A DNA stretch of 64,000 nt from JADLHS01 sp964594985. GTDB taxonomy: Bacteria; Verrucomicrobiota; Verrucomicrobiia; Limisphaerales; JADLHS01. The translations under genes and the position numbers were made by a program. Where the stretch lies: the NCBI GenBank assembly GCA_964594985.1, contig CAZQNQ010000024.1, positions 1-64,000 on the forward strand. The letters run 5' to 3'. Shown here piece by piece: positions 42,969-55,000 of this stretch (positions are counted from its first letter, which is position 1; each line of letters opens with the position of its first letter). The notes beneath the pieces are model-generated. The model was not told the DNA's origin. It ran no database searches and saw only the letters and a program-made list of their open reading frames with translations.

Positions 42969-44318
42969 ATGAAACAAAGATTGATGTACGGGATTGTCAT
43001 TGTGGCCCTGGCGCTCAATCTGGCGCTGGGCGCGCAGGTCTATTTCTCCAGCGCCGCCGCCGGACAGAAAGATTCCCCCTACCCGAACCTGGAATTGTTC
43101 TCCTTCGTCATGGAGAAGGTCCGCCGCGATTATGTGGACGGCACAAACCTCACCTATCAACAGCTCGTTTACGGCGCGCTCCGAGGCATGGTGGATACAC
43201 TCGATCCCCACAGCGAATTTCTTGATCCCGAGCGGTTCAAGGAACTGCAAAGCGACACGCAAGGGCAATTTGGCGGACTCGGCATCGTGATCCAAAGCCG
43301 CGATGGTTACGTCACCGTCGTTACGCCCATCGAGGACACGCCCGGATTTCAAGCCGGGATTCTGGCCGGGGATCGGTTGCTGAAAATTGACGGCAAGAGC
43401 GCCGAGAGAATGTCCGTGGAGGAGGCCGTCAAACAGTTGCGGGGCGAACCCAATACTGAAGTCACCCTGACCATGCAGCGTCCGGCTTCAGGCGAAACCA
43501 AGGATTACAATCTGACCCGCGCCATCATCAAAGTGGACATGGCCAAGGACGCAACCGGCAAAAAGGAATTCACCCTGCTCGACAACAAAATCGGCTACGT
43601 CCGCCTCACGCAATTTGGCGAGCGGACCAGCATCGAACTTGATGCGGCCCTGAAGAAGATGAAAGCCCAAGGCATGCAGGCCATGATTCTCGATCTGCGC
43701 GGCAACCCCGGTGGCCTCCTTGATCAAGCCGTGGAAGTTTGCGAACGTTTTCTCCCGCGGGGACAACTCGTCGTCACCACCGAAGGCCGCAACGACAAGA
43801 AGGATCGCAAGGTCACGAATCGCAGCGGCGAATTCCGCGACCTGCCCCTTGTGGTCATGGTGAATTACGGCAGCGCCAGCGCGTCGGAAATTGTTTCCGG
43901 CTGCCTACAGGACTATGCGGCGCTCGGCAAATGCAAAGCCATCATCATCGGTGAAAAAACATTCGGCAAAGGTTCGGTGCAGGAAATCCTCCCACTCGAA
44001 GGCGGCGCGGCATTGCGACTCACCACGTCCAAATACTACACGCCCAGCCACAAGGTCATCCACGAGCACGGCATCACGCCTGACATCGTCGTGCCGATGT
44101 CGGATGAAGAAGAGCGCCTCGCCCGGCTGAGGATCACGCCCGGCGGCATTGAATCCGTCGAGGAATCCGAGCGCGACGCCGTCCGCTCCGCTCGCGATCC
44201 GCAACTCGAACGCGCCATGGACGTGCTCAAGGGCATCATGGTTTTCACCGAACGCTCTCCCGTTCCGGGCAGCAAAGCCAAGTCCGGCAAAATCGCCGCG
44301 CGCAACGAACGGAATTGA
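42969..44318 (+). CDS. ctpA: C-terminal processing serine protease (S41 family)
   Basis: 449 residues. A signal/anchor helix (YGIVIVALALNLALGAQVYF), a helical region (VMEKVRRDYVDGTNLTYQQL), a PDZ domain at about 100-185 (GGLGIVIQSRDGYVTVV, GILAGDRLLKIDG) and the S41 protease core. The catalytic Ser is in NYGSASASEIVSG and the Lys in GEKTFGKGSVQEI. Members trim C-terminal tails of envelope proteins. The ATG at 42969 is chosen; an in-frame GTG at 42891 would add residues without signal character. First backbone gene beyond the distal att repeat. Confidence 0.92.
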   Translation: MKQRLMYGIVIVALALNLALGAQVYFSSAAAGQKDSPYPNLELFSFVMEKVRRDYVDGTNLTYQQLVYGALRGMVDTLDPHSEFLDPERFKELQSDTQGQFGGLGIVIQSRDGYVTVVTPIEDTPGFQAGILAGDRLLKIDGKSAERMSVEEAVKQLRGEPNTEVTLTMQRPASGETKDYNLTRAIIKVDMAKDATGKKEFTLLDNKIGYVRLTQFGERTSIELDAALKKMKAQGMQAMILDLRGNPGGLLDQAVEVCERFLPRGQLVVTTEGRNDKKDRKVTNRSGEFRDLPLVVMVNYGSASASEIVSGCLQDYAALGKCKAIIIGEKTFGKGSVQEILPLEGGAALRLTTSKYYTPSHKVIHEHGITPDIVVPMSDEEERLARLRITPGGIESVEESERDAVRSARDPQLERAMDVLKGIMVFTERSPVPGSKAKSGKIAARNERN

Positions 44319-44348
44319 TTCCAACGCGTCGCCCTCTACCCTGAAGGC

Positions 44349-45374
44349 GTGTTGTTATTGGCGCTTGAAACCTCCTGCGATGAAACCAGCGCGGCCGTGA
44401 TCAGCAACGGTTGCGTGCGCGCGACGGTGGTTTCCTCCCAGATCAAACTCCACGCCGAATACGGCGGGGTCGTCCCCGAACTTGCCGCCCGCGAACATCT
44501 GCGAAATTTTCTGCCCGTCACGACGGCGGCCTTGCGCGAAGCGGGCGTAACCGCGGACCAACTGGACGCCATCGCCGCCACACAAGGCCCGGGCCTGCCG
44601 ACCGCATTGCTCGTCGGTTTCAAGGCCGGGCAATCCATCGCCTACGCACTGCGAAAACCGTTTCTCGGCATCCATCATCACGAAGCGCATCTCTATTCAC
44701 CGTGGATTGCGGGAACTCCACCGCGCGCCGAGTTTGAACAGTTTGAACCCAATGTCTCGCTCATCGTGAGCGGCGGGCACACCATGCTGGTTTACGTCAA
44801 ATCCGAACTGAAACATCGCGTCCTCGGCGGCACGATTGACGACGCCGCCGGTGAATGTTTTGACAAGGCTGGAAAACTGATGGGCCTCCCCTACCCGGCC
44901 GGCCCGGTGATTGACCGGCTCGCGGAGCAAGGCAACCCGAAGGCCTTCGACTTCCCGCGCCCGTTGCTCAACGACGCCAACGACGATTTCAGCTTCAGCG
45001 GCCTCAAGACTTCCATCCGCTATTTTCTGCGCGATCATCCGACGTTGCTGGAGAACGAGCAATCCCTGCGCGACCTCTGCGCCAGCGTGCAAAACGCCAT
45101 CGTGGAAGTGCTCGTGAAAAAAACCCTGCGCGCCGCCAAACGGCTCGGGGTAAAATGCGTCACGGCCTCGGGCGGCGTTTCCTGTAATCGCAGTCTGCGC
45201 ACCGAACTGGCCCGAGCCTGCGAGCGGCAGCGACTCAAACTTCGTCTCGCGGAAAAATCCCTCTGCACGGACAACGCCGCCATGGTCGGAATTCTTGCCG
45301 AGCGAAAACTTCTCGCCGGTCAACCTGCTACCAGTTGCGACGACGAAATCGCTCCCGGCCTCCAACTCGCGTGA
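44349..45374 (+). CDS. tsaD: tRNA N6-adenosine threonylcarbamoyltransferase
   Basis: 341 residues, the normal TsaD length. Motifs: LALETSCDETSAAVI at the start, the metal site HHEAHLYSPW, VSGGHTMLVYV, DDAAGECFDKAGKLMGLPYP, SGLKTSIRYFL and TASGGVSCNRSLR. It transfers the threonylcarbamoyl group to A37 of ANN-decoding tRNAs together with TsaB and TsaE, neither of which is in the window. GTG start. The next gene starts within its stop codon (GTGA). Confidence 0.97.
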   Translation: MLLLALETSCDETSAAVISNGCVRATVVSSQIKLHAEYGGVVPELAAREHLRNFLPVTTAALREAGVTADQLDAIAATQGPGLPTALLVGFKAGQSIAYALRKPFLGIHHHEAHLYSPWIAGTPPRAEFEQFEPNVSLIVSGGHTMLVYVKSELKHRVLGGTIDDAAGECFDKAGKLMGLPYPAGPVIDRLAEQGNPKAFDFPRPLLNDANDDFSFSGLKTSIRYFLRDHPTLLENEQSLRDLCASVQNAIVEVLVKKTLRAAKRLGVKCVTASGGVSCNRSLRTELARACERQRLKLRLAEKSLCTDNAAMVGILAERKLLAGQPATSCDDEIAPGLQLA

Positions 45375-45898
45375 AAGTTTCCGCCGCCAAATCCGCCGAG
45401 GCCATCGCCAAGCTTTGCCCTGCCTGCGGCCTGTGCTGCAACGGCGTGTTGTTTGGCGACGTCGAACTCCAGCGTGGCGACGACGCAAAACGCCTCGGCA
45501 AACTCGGGGTGGAATTCTTCCGCAAGGGGCGCAAGACCGCCTTCGCCCAACCCTGCGCCTGTCTCGTCAACGGGCTGTGTCGCATCTACGCGGATCGCCC
45601 GCAACGATGCGCGGCGTTTGACTGTGGTTTGTTGAAGCGCGTCCAAACCGGGAAAACGACGCCCAACGCAGCGTTGAAGAAGATCGCCGAGGCCAGACGT
45701 CGCGCTGACGAAGTGCTCAAGCTCGTCCGTCAACTCGGCAACACCGACGAGGCCCTCCCCCTCAACCAGCGCTACTCCGCCGTCATCGCCGAGCCGATTG
45801 ACATGTCCGCCGACGAAGCCGACATCGAACGCCGCGGCGAACTGATGATGGCCGTCGCCAGACTGGTCGAGACGCTGGAGCGGGATTTTCTGCGCTAA
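45371..45898 (+). CDS. YkgJ-type cysteine-cluster protein
   Basis: 175 residues. N-terminal cluster LCPACGLCCNGVLFGDVEL, then CACLVNGLCRIYADRPQRCA with FDCGLL, the Fe/Zn-binding CxxCGxCC...C...C...RP..C pattern of the YkgJ/UPF0153 group. The GTG start overlaps the tsaD stop codon, so it is translationally coupled to tsaD. The exact role of the family is not known to me. Confidence 0.85.
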   Translation: MKVSAAKSAEAIAKLCPACGLCCNGVLFGDVELQRGDDAKRLGKLGVEFFRKGRKTAFAQPCACLVNGLCRIYADRPQRCAAFDCGLLKRVQTGKTTPNAALKKIAEARRRADEVLKLVRQLGNTDEALPLNQRYSAVIAEPIDMSADEADIERRGELMMAVARLVETLERDFLR

Positions 45899-45939
45899 CC
45901 TCGAAACCAAAGTTGACGGCAGCGGGCGAGCCGCAAGCC

Positions 45940-46049
45940 GTAGGGCAGACATTCTTGTCTGCCGGTGCGGGCGACTTTCCAGTCGCCCGTTCCTCGAAAC
46001 ACCGGACTGGAAAGTCCGGCGCACCGGCAGGCTGGAAAGCCTGCCCTAC
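45940..46049. repeat. composite palindromic element
   Basis: Outer arms GTAGGGCAG (45940-45948) and CTGCCCTAC (46041-46049) enclose four smaller hairpins: GGCAGACATTCTTGTCTGCC, GGGCGACTTTCCAGTCGCCC, CCGGACTGGAAAGTCCGG and AGGCTGGAAAGCCT. Each half repeats the same ACTTTCCAG-like core. It separates the tsaD operon from the end of the giant gene, both of which converge on it. Confidence 0.85.
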
Positions 46050-46066
46050 CTCCCCGGCACTCGCCG

Positions 46067-49000
46067 TCACGGCTCTTGTTCCAACCGATAGAAGAACATG
46101 CCGCTGTCTTGTCCAAGCGGCCAACGCACGAGCACGTTGGTCTGGTTGAAACTGGTGACCGGTTGCCAGTTGATCGGCGGGATGACATTCGTCGCGACGT
46201 GCAATTGATAATTTGTTCCCGGGCGACCATAGATCACCAACTGCCGCGTCTGGTTGGCCAACACAAAACCTTCCAACAACGGATATTCCTGCACCACGAC
46301 GACGCGGCCGCCACCGGCCACGTTGTTGCTGTAAGTGATGCCGCCTGGCTTGAGACCAGCGAGGTCGGCCACCTGCAATGGGAGGAATTGCGAGAGCGAA
46401 TTGGTCGTAGCGGTGAACTCCAGGCGCGACACCTGTTGCGTGCCCTGGATGAGCTGGCCGGGCACGGTTTCCAGATTGATCGTGAACGCGGACGCCTCCG
46501 TCAGCAACGTCGCCGTCGCCAGTTGGGCGGATTCCGACACCAGCGTCCAGTTCGTCAGCACCCCGAACGGCACAGCCACGCGGAACTGCACATTGCTCAC
46601 GCCTTCACTGGAGGAAATCACCACCGGCAAGGTTGCCGTCTCACCGCCCAGGAGATTGGTGTGGCCGAGGGTCACGTCGAGATAATCCAGCACCGTGACC
46701 GCAAAGGTGTTGCTTGTACTCATCGGCGGGTTGCCATTGTCCGTCACGACGACGGTGAAGTCGCGCGTGGTGGAGGCATTGGCCCGGGTGGGCCGCCAGC
46801 GGAACAAGCCATTTGTCGCCACGATGATTGCGTTGGTCGGAGTGTCAGCCCCAAGACTATAGGTCAATTCATCGCCATCCGGATCAAACGCTTCGACGCG
46901 ATAAACTATCCCGCCGTCTGGCGTCACGACCATGTTGGTGATCGGCGTGAGGATCGGTGGCTGGTTCAACGTGTCGCGCAGCCAGGTCATCGTCAGGACA
47001 TTCGTGGCGGTGTTGCCCGCGTAATCCGCCACGCCGTTCAGATTGGCGGTCACCTGGTACGTGCCCAAGTCTTCCGTGAGCGCGCTCAGGCCGTTGAGTT
47101 GCGCAATGTTGCTGGTGACCAAGCTGAAGCTCGGCGTCAACGCATTAGTGCCGTCACGGGTCAGCACGAAGTTGGCGCTGGAAATCGTCGCCGGATTGAT
47201 GCCTTCGGTGAAGGTGATCGTGACGCTGTTGATACCGGCGTAAATCGGCGTGAGCACCTGGCCGATGCTGGCCGAGGGGCGCACCTGATCCCAAACCACC
47301 TGTTTGTAGGCCGCAGCGGAGACGTTGCCCGCGCCGTCAATCGCCGTGACCTTGAGCCGATGCGTCCCGGAGGCCGCGAACAGCAGCGCCGCGCTGAAAT
47401 TCGTCCCGTTCATGGAGGCCAGGCCCAGATCCGTCGCCGTGCTTTCATCGTAAACACGAACCGTCAGATTCGTTCCCGCCACCGAGCCGAGGAGCGTGAC
47501 CAGATTCGTGCTGGTCAAGCCATCGCTGGCTGAAATGCCCAGGTCCGGCGTGATGACCAGATTGGTGGGGGTTGGCGGAGTATCGAGCACCATCTGCCAA
47601 CTGATGTTCGTGCTGCCGACACCCGCATTGCCGGCCAAGTCCTGGACGCCAGCGGCGTTCACCGTGAAGACATAAGCGCCCGCACTGCCCTGCACCCAAC
47701 TGATTTCGCTGATGCGATAATCCGTCGGGCTCAACGCCGTCACAATCACGTTCGAGCCGATGAGGTTCGGCCCGCCATTTCGCGTCAACGTGAGATCGGC
47801 GAAGTTGAACGTCGCCGGATTGATCGGATGCGAGAAGGTGACATCGAGGTTTTGCACCACGATGTTGCGCGGGTTGGTGTTCACCGGCGGCAAGGCCGTG
47901 ATGTGCGGCGCGCTCGTGATCATCGCCCACGCCACCGCTTGCGACCCCTGCCCGGTCGTGCCAACGCCATCGGATACAGAGGCGGCATTGACGGTGAAAA
48001 TGTAGCCGCCTTCCGCACCGGTCAATCCACCCAAGCCGGAGACAGCGAAGGTGGTGTTGTCGGCGGTCGTGATAGTGACGCCCGCCCCGATCAGATCGCT
48101 TCCGCCATCCAACGTCAGCGCAATGTCATCCAGCGTGAAGCTCGCCGGATTGATCGCCTTCGAGAACGTGACCAGCAGCGAAGCGACCGGCGTGTTGCGC
48201 GGGTTCGGTGAAATCGTCGTGATGCTTTCGACCACGGGCGCGGCATTGCCCTTGGCCCAGGAAATCGAGGCGGAAACATCTCCCACGTTGTTGCCCCACA
48301 CATCGAAAAGGTCCTCGCCATTGACGGTCAGGGTGTAATTGCCGTCCACACCCGTGAGTCCCGCGAGTCCGTTGATGGTGTAGCTGTTGCCGCCGGCCGC
48401 AGCAACAGTGACGCCGCTGGCCGCTGTGATCAGATTCGTGCCACCATTCAGTCTCAAGCTCAGCGCCGTGTAGTTGAACGTGGCAAGATTCATCTGTTCC
48501 GAGAAGATGATTGTCGCCGTGGCCACCGCGCCGGTCTGCGTGAACGGCGTCACCGGCACGAACTGCACGATGGAGGGCGTCGCCGTGTTGGTGGAACGAT
48601 AGGTCAACGTATATTGACCCGGACCCGCCCAATCGAAGAGATGCACGAGGTTCTCCTTGATCGCGCCGGGACTGGACGACGGGAACGTGCGGTCGGTCGT
48701 CCACGCATTGTTCGTCAGCGCCAGCGGCTTGCCATCCGAGCGGACGACGCTCGCGAGCAGATACCCCGGGCCGGGATCAGGCAGGCGGAAATAATTCCAG
48801 CCATCGCTGACGGTCGTGGTGAGTTGCACCTGCAGATGTCCCGGGCCGGCCGGACCGTCAAAGCTGCCATTGGTCACGACGTTCACCGGCTCGATCGCAC
48901 CCGTGTTCAGGTAGAGCAAATCCGGCAGGTTCTGCGGATCGGCAAAATCGTTCACGAGGAAGTCCACGATGCCATCGTCAGTCACGCGATTGGCGCGCAC

Positions 49001-52000
49001 CGCGTGAGTCAGCTCATGCGTCTCGATGCTGTTGATGAGCGACAGGTTCGTATGCCCCAGGCCGTCCACGTGCTCGAACGACGCCTCGAACGAGATGAAC
49101 TTGCCTTGCAACGACGAGATCAAATCCCACGTGACCACCTTGGCGGCGCCCGCGGTGATGCTGCCGAGCTTGGCGGTCAGCGACGGCGAGATGGCGTTGC
49201 TGCCGACGCGCGTGCCGATGATGCTGAAGTCAATCAGCAGGCCTTTTTCGTTTTCGATGATCTGCGGCTGGCCAGAGGTGATTTCAAAGTTCTTCGCGTC
49301 ACCCGCGCCGATGTTCTTCACGATCAAACCGAGCGTGTACGGCTCGGACGGCTCGACTGGCAACGTGAACGGATCGTCGCCGTAAACATCACGTTGCTGG
49401 AAATAAACGAGATCCAGTTTCGCCTCGGGATAAACCGTGATGGGCGCGGAAAGCAACGGCACGACGACTTCCTGGCCGTCATCAATGTACCGCAACGTGC
49501 CACCGATCTGATACGTGTAAGGACGATCCGGCGCAGCCTCCGACGTGGGGATGAAGGTATAAACCGCCGCCCCGGTCGCGCCGCCCGCCAGTTCGCCCGA
49601 GCCGTTCACCGCTGTCAAACTGCTCAACACCGGACCTTCGGTGACAAACTTCGTCGCCGCATTCGTCCCGCCGCCATCGCGGAAGTCCAACGTGACCTGC
49701 ACGCCCGTGATGGATGAGAGTCCGCCGTTCTCGATCTCCAGCGTCCCGACGAACGCGCTGCGTGTCATGACCACTTCCTGATTGATGCGAAGGCGCACCC
49801 GGGCACACACCCCGGACGAGGCATTCGCCTTGGCCGGGGCCGCCAGCCGCAGGGCGGAAGCAGGATTATAGCCGGACGACGACACGCTCGCGGCAGCCGT
49901 CGGGGCCGCCGATGCGCCGCCGCAGTTGCCGCCGGGAATGTAGATGTAAGTCACGACAGGATTCCCAGCCGCGTAGTAGCCGCCGGTCGGAAAGATCGGC
50001 AGCAACCCGCCACCAGTCGGCGGCGGCGGCGATGAGCCGCCACCAAAGGACGGGAACGGGATGTCATCCAGATGCGAGCAGAGACATTCGAGCGCCCCTC
50101 CCGCACCGGCCCCCGCCGCGCCAGCAATCCCACCCAAAGCCGCACCGCACGCGGTAGAAATGGCGGCTTGCTGACAGGGCGTAAGGTTGGCCCCCGCGCA
50201 CGCGAGGAAGGCGTTGATGGCATTGCAGCCGACGCTGAGCAGATTGCCCGAAGCCAGCAACTCAGCCAGATTCTCGTAACATTCCTGCGCATCCAACCCG
50301 GCACAGATGACGGAGAGGTCCAGCGAGCGGCTTTGTGAAACATTGTTACCACCGCACGGATAAGAATAACGCGCGCGCAAGGGAATCTTCGGCAGACACG
50401 CGTTGATGTCTTCCAACGAGCAACCACCACCATCCGCCGCCAGCGGACCATCGCCCGCCCCCCGCGCCGCCGCGATCGCCCCGCCGCTTGCAGTGGAACG
50501 GAATTGCACCGTCACCGGGATCGTCACGGAACTCTTCGCGGGAATCCTGCCGACGTTCTGCACGAGCGGCGTGATGAGATAAGTCGGGTGATACGGAGCA
50601 TCCACCGCCACATCCTCAGCCGCGATCAACCCGTGGTTTGTCAGTTTCATCTCGAACTGCGAGATCTTGCCCTCCGCCACCACGACCATGACCTGCGGTT
50701 CTTCAATGACCACGTTGGGCACGGGCACTTCGGTCTCGAACACCGATTCGAGCACGATCTTGTATTTGTCCTCGATCTCCGTCGGCACCACCGACCATTG
50801 ATACGTCACGAGCTGGCGCGGCAGGAAGGCTTCGAGCGTATTCGTGGTGCCGGCGGCAATCGTGGCCGTGCCGCGGAACTGGTTATGTTTGTCCGCGGCG
50901 ACGTCCACGGTGTAACTGCCCTCGGTCAGATCACTGAATTGCGCCACCCCGGTCGGCCCGGAATTGGTCTGCGCCACGATGCTGCCGGTGAACGGATCAC
51001 GCAGGACGACCGTGGCGTTCGTCACCTTGGGTTCGCCCGCGACGTAGTAGGTGTAATCATCCGTCACGTTCACGATCAGATCGCCGATGCCGGACGACAC
51101 GGCGCGGAACTGGTACGGGATGGTCACGCCGACGTTCTGGTTGAACACGGCGATGTTTCCGTTGTAAAGGCCGAGCGTCAGGTCGGCGGCCGGATTCAAC
51201 AACAACGTCACCACGGTATTGCTGCCAGCCGGGAGGGAGGGAATATTCGTCGTCGAACCGTAACTCAACCACGGCAAACTCGGGATCTGCACGGTCAAAT
51301 CACCGCTGGCCGTGCCGCCGGTGTTGGCGATGGTGAACGACACCACGGTCTGCTCGCCGCGGACCATGCCGCGTTGCAGATAAGCGGGGGTGGCGACGAG
51401 TTGCGCGAGCGTCGGGACGAGTTTGATGTACATCCCCACGGCGCGGGTCGCGCCTTCGGTCGAAGTCACCGTCGCGGGAAAGTTCATTTGCGCGGCACGG
51501 GTCAGCGGCGATTCCAACGTGTAGTCCACGCCAATCACGCCATTGGGCGGCAAGGTGGTATTGGTGAAGGTGAATTGCGCCGTCAGATTCGTGCCCAAGT
51601 CCGGCGTCGTGAAGGCCAGCCCGCTCAAGGCGTGGCTCGACAGGTTGGTCAGGAGCAACGTGCCGCTGACCGGCGCGTTGGGCAGGAGTTGCAGCGAGAT
51701 ATTCGCCGGATCAGCGGCCAAGCCCAGCAACGTGAACGCGACCTGCGCCGCCGGATCAGTCAGGCTCGGATGATCGGCAGTGGCGGTGTAATCACCCGCT
51801 TCGTTCGCCAGCGGCTGGAAGGTGTAGGAGAAATTGCCGCTCGCATCGGAATTGACCGGGAACACGCGCCGCGTCTCGTTCACCAGCACCCGCACCGTGG
51901 CGGAGCGATTCGGCATCGGCGCGTTGTTGGTCGGGTTAAACGTCCGGCCTTGCAACACGACCGGCGTTCCGGACGCCGCGAGCGTGGGATTGGCGTTCAG

Positions 52001-55000
52001 CAACTCGGCGCGATACGCCGCGTTCGCCACCAGGGGCACGCCGGAAAAGACCGAGTTGTTCGAGGTCTTGAGTTCGGTAAGGGTGCGATTGCCATTCGCC
52101 TCGACGATGATCCAGAAATTGCCCGGCAATGCCGACAGGTAGAAGCTCGCCGAGTTCGTGTAGCTCTCCCCCACGGCCAGCGCTTGCACGCGCGGCTTGG
52201 CAGCAAACAAAGCCTGACCGCCGCCCAGTCCGTCGGTCGCCAGATACACGTAGTCGAACCAGTTCTGATTCGTCGTCGCGCCGAGGCCGAGGTTCGTCAC
52301 CTGCCACGTCACGGTGATCTGTTGCTCGGTGTAGGCATTGGTCGGCATGCTGACGAACGCGGGCACGAGGTCCGGCAGATAAATGTCTGAAACGGTGAGC
52401 GACCGGGCGGCGGAATTGAAACCTGCCGCCGCAGCGGTCAGCGTCGTATCGCGATTGCCGGTCTGCAAACCATCCAACACGCCGGTGACCGTGAACGTCA
52501 CGCTGGTTTGCCCCAAGGCGAAGTCCACCGTGGGCGGGAAGGAAATCACGTTCGTCGGCGCGGCCGAGAGCGCGACGGTGAGTATGTTCGTGGCCGGGGT
52601 GTTGCGCGTCAGCGTCGCCAGCGTGTTGCTGCCTTTGGAGATCACCGGGGCGGCCAGTTGCAGATTCAGGCTCGGCCCGTTGGTGTCGAGCACCTGCAAC
52701 TGAACCTCCGCCTCACCGATGGTTTCCGGCACGTTGGATTGATTGAGCGGATTGGCAACGATGAAAGCCTGCTGCGCGCCGGTGACCAACCCATCGGTCG
52801 CGACGCCGACATTGAAGTTCACGGATGCGGTGTTCGCCGGAATCGTCACCTGATTCGGCACGCTCACGAGCGGACTGCCGACCCGGGTGAGCTGGACTTT
52901 TTGCGCCAGCGGCGTGACGACCCCACGGGTCACGGTACCGAGCGTGGCGTTGTTGCCCGCGCCTTCGCTGACGACGGAATCCGCGAGCGCGAGACTGAGT
53001 TGCACGGTATCGGTGTTCAACACATCCACCGCCGTCGAAACGGAGGAGAAACCAGACGCGGTTGCGGTGACGCGGGCGCGGCGGGCGCTCGCCAGCAGAC
53101 CGTCCGGCACGGGCGTGAGCTGGAAGATGGCGGCGGCGTTCCCGGCGGGAATCGTCACCGAGGCCGGCGCGAGCAAGACATCCGGCCGGTCGCTCGCCAG
53201 CGAAACGACGAGCGGATTGGCGAGGCTGGTGTTGCGCGTGATCAAGCCGGCGACGGCATTCGTCCCGGCGTCCTCGGCGATTTCACCCACGCTCAAGGAC
53301 AGCGTCAGCGCGGCGACGTCGTTGTCCGTGATGGTCAGGTTGGCAAATGGCGCGGCAAAGCCGCTGGCCGACGCGATCACCTGGCCGACCACCGTGTCGC
53401 CGGAGAAATTGTTGTCCGCGATGCTGAGATAAAGGTTGGTCGAACTCACCCCGGCCGGGATGACGACGCTGGCGGGCAAATACACATTGGTCAACGTGCT
53501 GCTCAAGTTCACGGTGAGCGGCGCGGTCAACACGCCGTTGCGCGAGATGCTCAGGAGCACCGAATTGCTGCCGGCAGATTCGGAGATGGTGTTGGGCGAC
53601 AAGGTCAGTTGCAGCGACGAATCCAGCACGGTGGCATTGGTGGCGATGGCGGCATTGTTCGTCAGGCTGCCCTCATAAAACGCCGCGGCGACGTTGGCCT
53701 TGACGATGAGCCAGTTCGTGCCGGAAACGAACGGCGGCAGCGTGACGTTCTGCGTGAGCGTGAGGGATTGCCCGGCGGTCAACCCGTTGGTGACGCTGAA
53801 CGTGGCGAGCAGTTGTCCGCCGCCGATGCCATTACTGCTGGTGAGAAACACCTGGTCAAACCACGCATTCGTCGCCGGGGCGCTGCCTTGGTTCAAATCC
53901 GACCAGATCAATTGGATCGTCTGGCCCGCGATGGCGGTCAGCGGCGTGATGACGTTGGTGACGATCAAATCGGGATACGGCGCGAGGGCGGCGACGGCGG
54001 GGATGGCGTTGGTGTTGTTGGATTCGCCCGTGCCGCCCAGATTAAACTCGTAGATCGTATTCTGTGCGTCAGCCACGACCGTAATGAGCAGTTCACCCGC
54101 CCCCGCCGGGCCATCGGGCAGCGTGAAGGCGAACTGGCGCGCGACTGAACCACCGCCCGCAACGCCGTCCGAATACGGCAGCAACGTGTTCACAAGCGTC
54201 TGGTTGTTGGTGACGTTCACGACGATAACGCGATCCGAGAACGCATTGCTCACCGCGCCCGCGCCAGCGTTACTGTCCAGCCACGTCAACCCCACCACTC
54301 CGCCGGATTGGATCGCGGCATTGGTCACCGTCAGCCCGGTGATCTGCAGATCGGGATAAGCCGCCAGCACGCTGGCAACATTGGCCGTCGCGCGGTTGTT
54401 GTTCTCCGCCGTGCCGCCGGCGTTGAACTCGTATTGATTGTTGTAAACATCAGCGATGACGGTGATCTGCAGATTACCGACCCCGGCCGAGCCGTTGGGC
54501 AGGGTGAAATTCACCGAGCGAACTTGCGCGGCCCCCGCCGCGATGGGACCACTGACGGTGGGATTGTAGTAAAGCACCGTGTTCAGCAATTGCGCGCCGG
54601 TGGTGAGATTGGAAACGATGATCTGGTCATACCAATACGCATAGGTTGCGGCCGGACCGGCGTTGGTGTCCGCCCAGGAAATCGTGAGATTGCCGCCGGA
54701 GACAAGATCGCCCGTGACGTTGAGGTTCGTGGCCAGCAAATCCGGCGCGGCGAGCGTGGTAAAGGTCGCATCAGCAGAGACGGTGGTGTTCCCCGCCACG
54801 TCGGCGGAGCGCACGCGATAATGATACGTGGTCGCGGCGGTGAGATTGTAGAGGGTTATGTTGTGATTAGTCACAGACGAACCGCCGTAGCTCGTCGCCC
54901 CATACGCTGTTGTGAGACCATATTCCACGCTGCCGGCGGTCGGTTCGTCGGAATTCCATGTGACCGCGGCCGTCACCACCAGGGGCGTGGCGGACACGTT

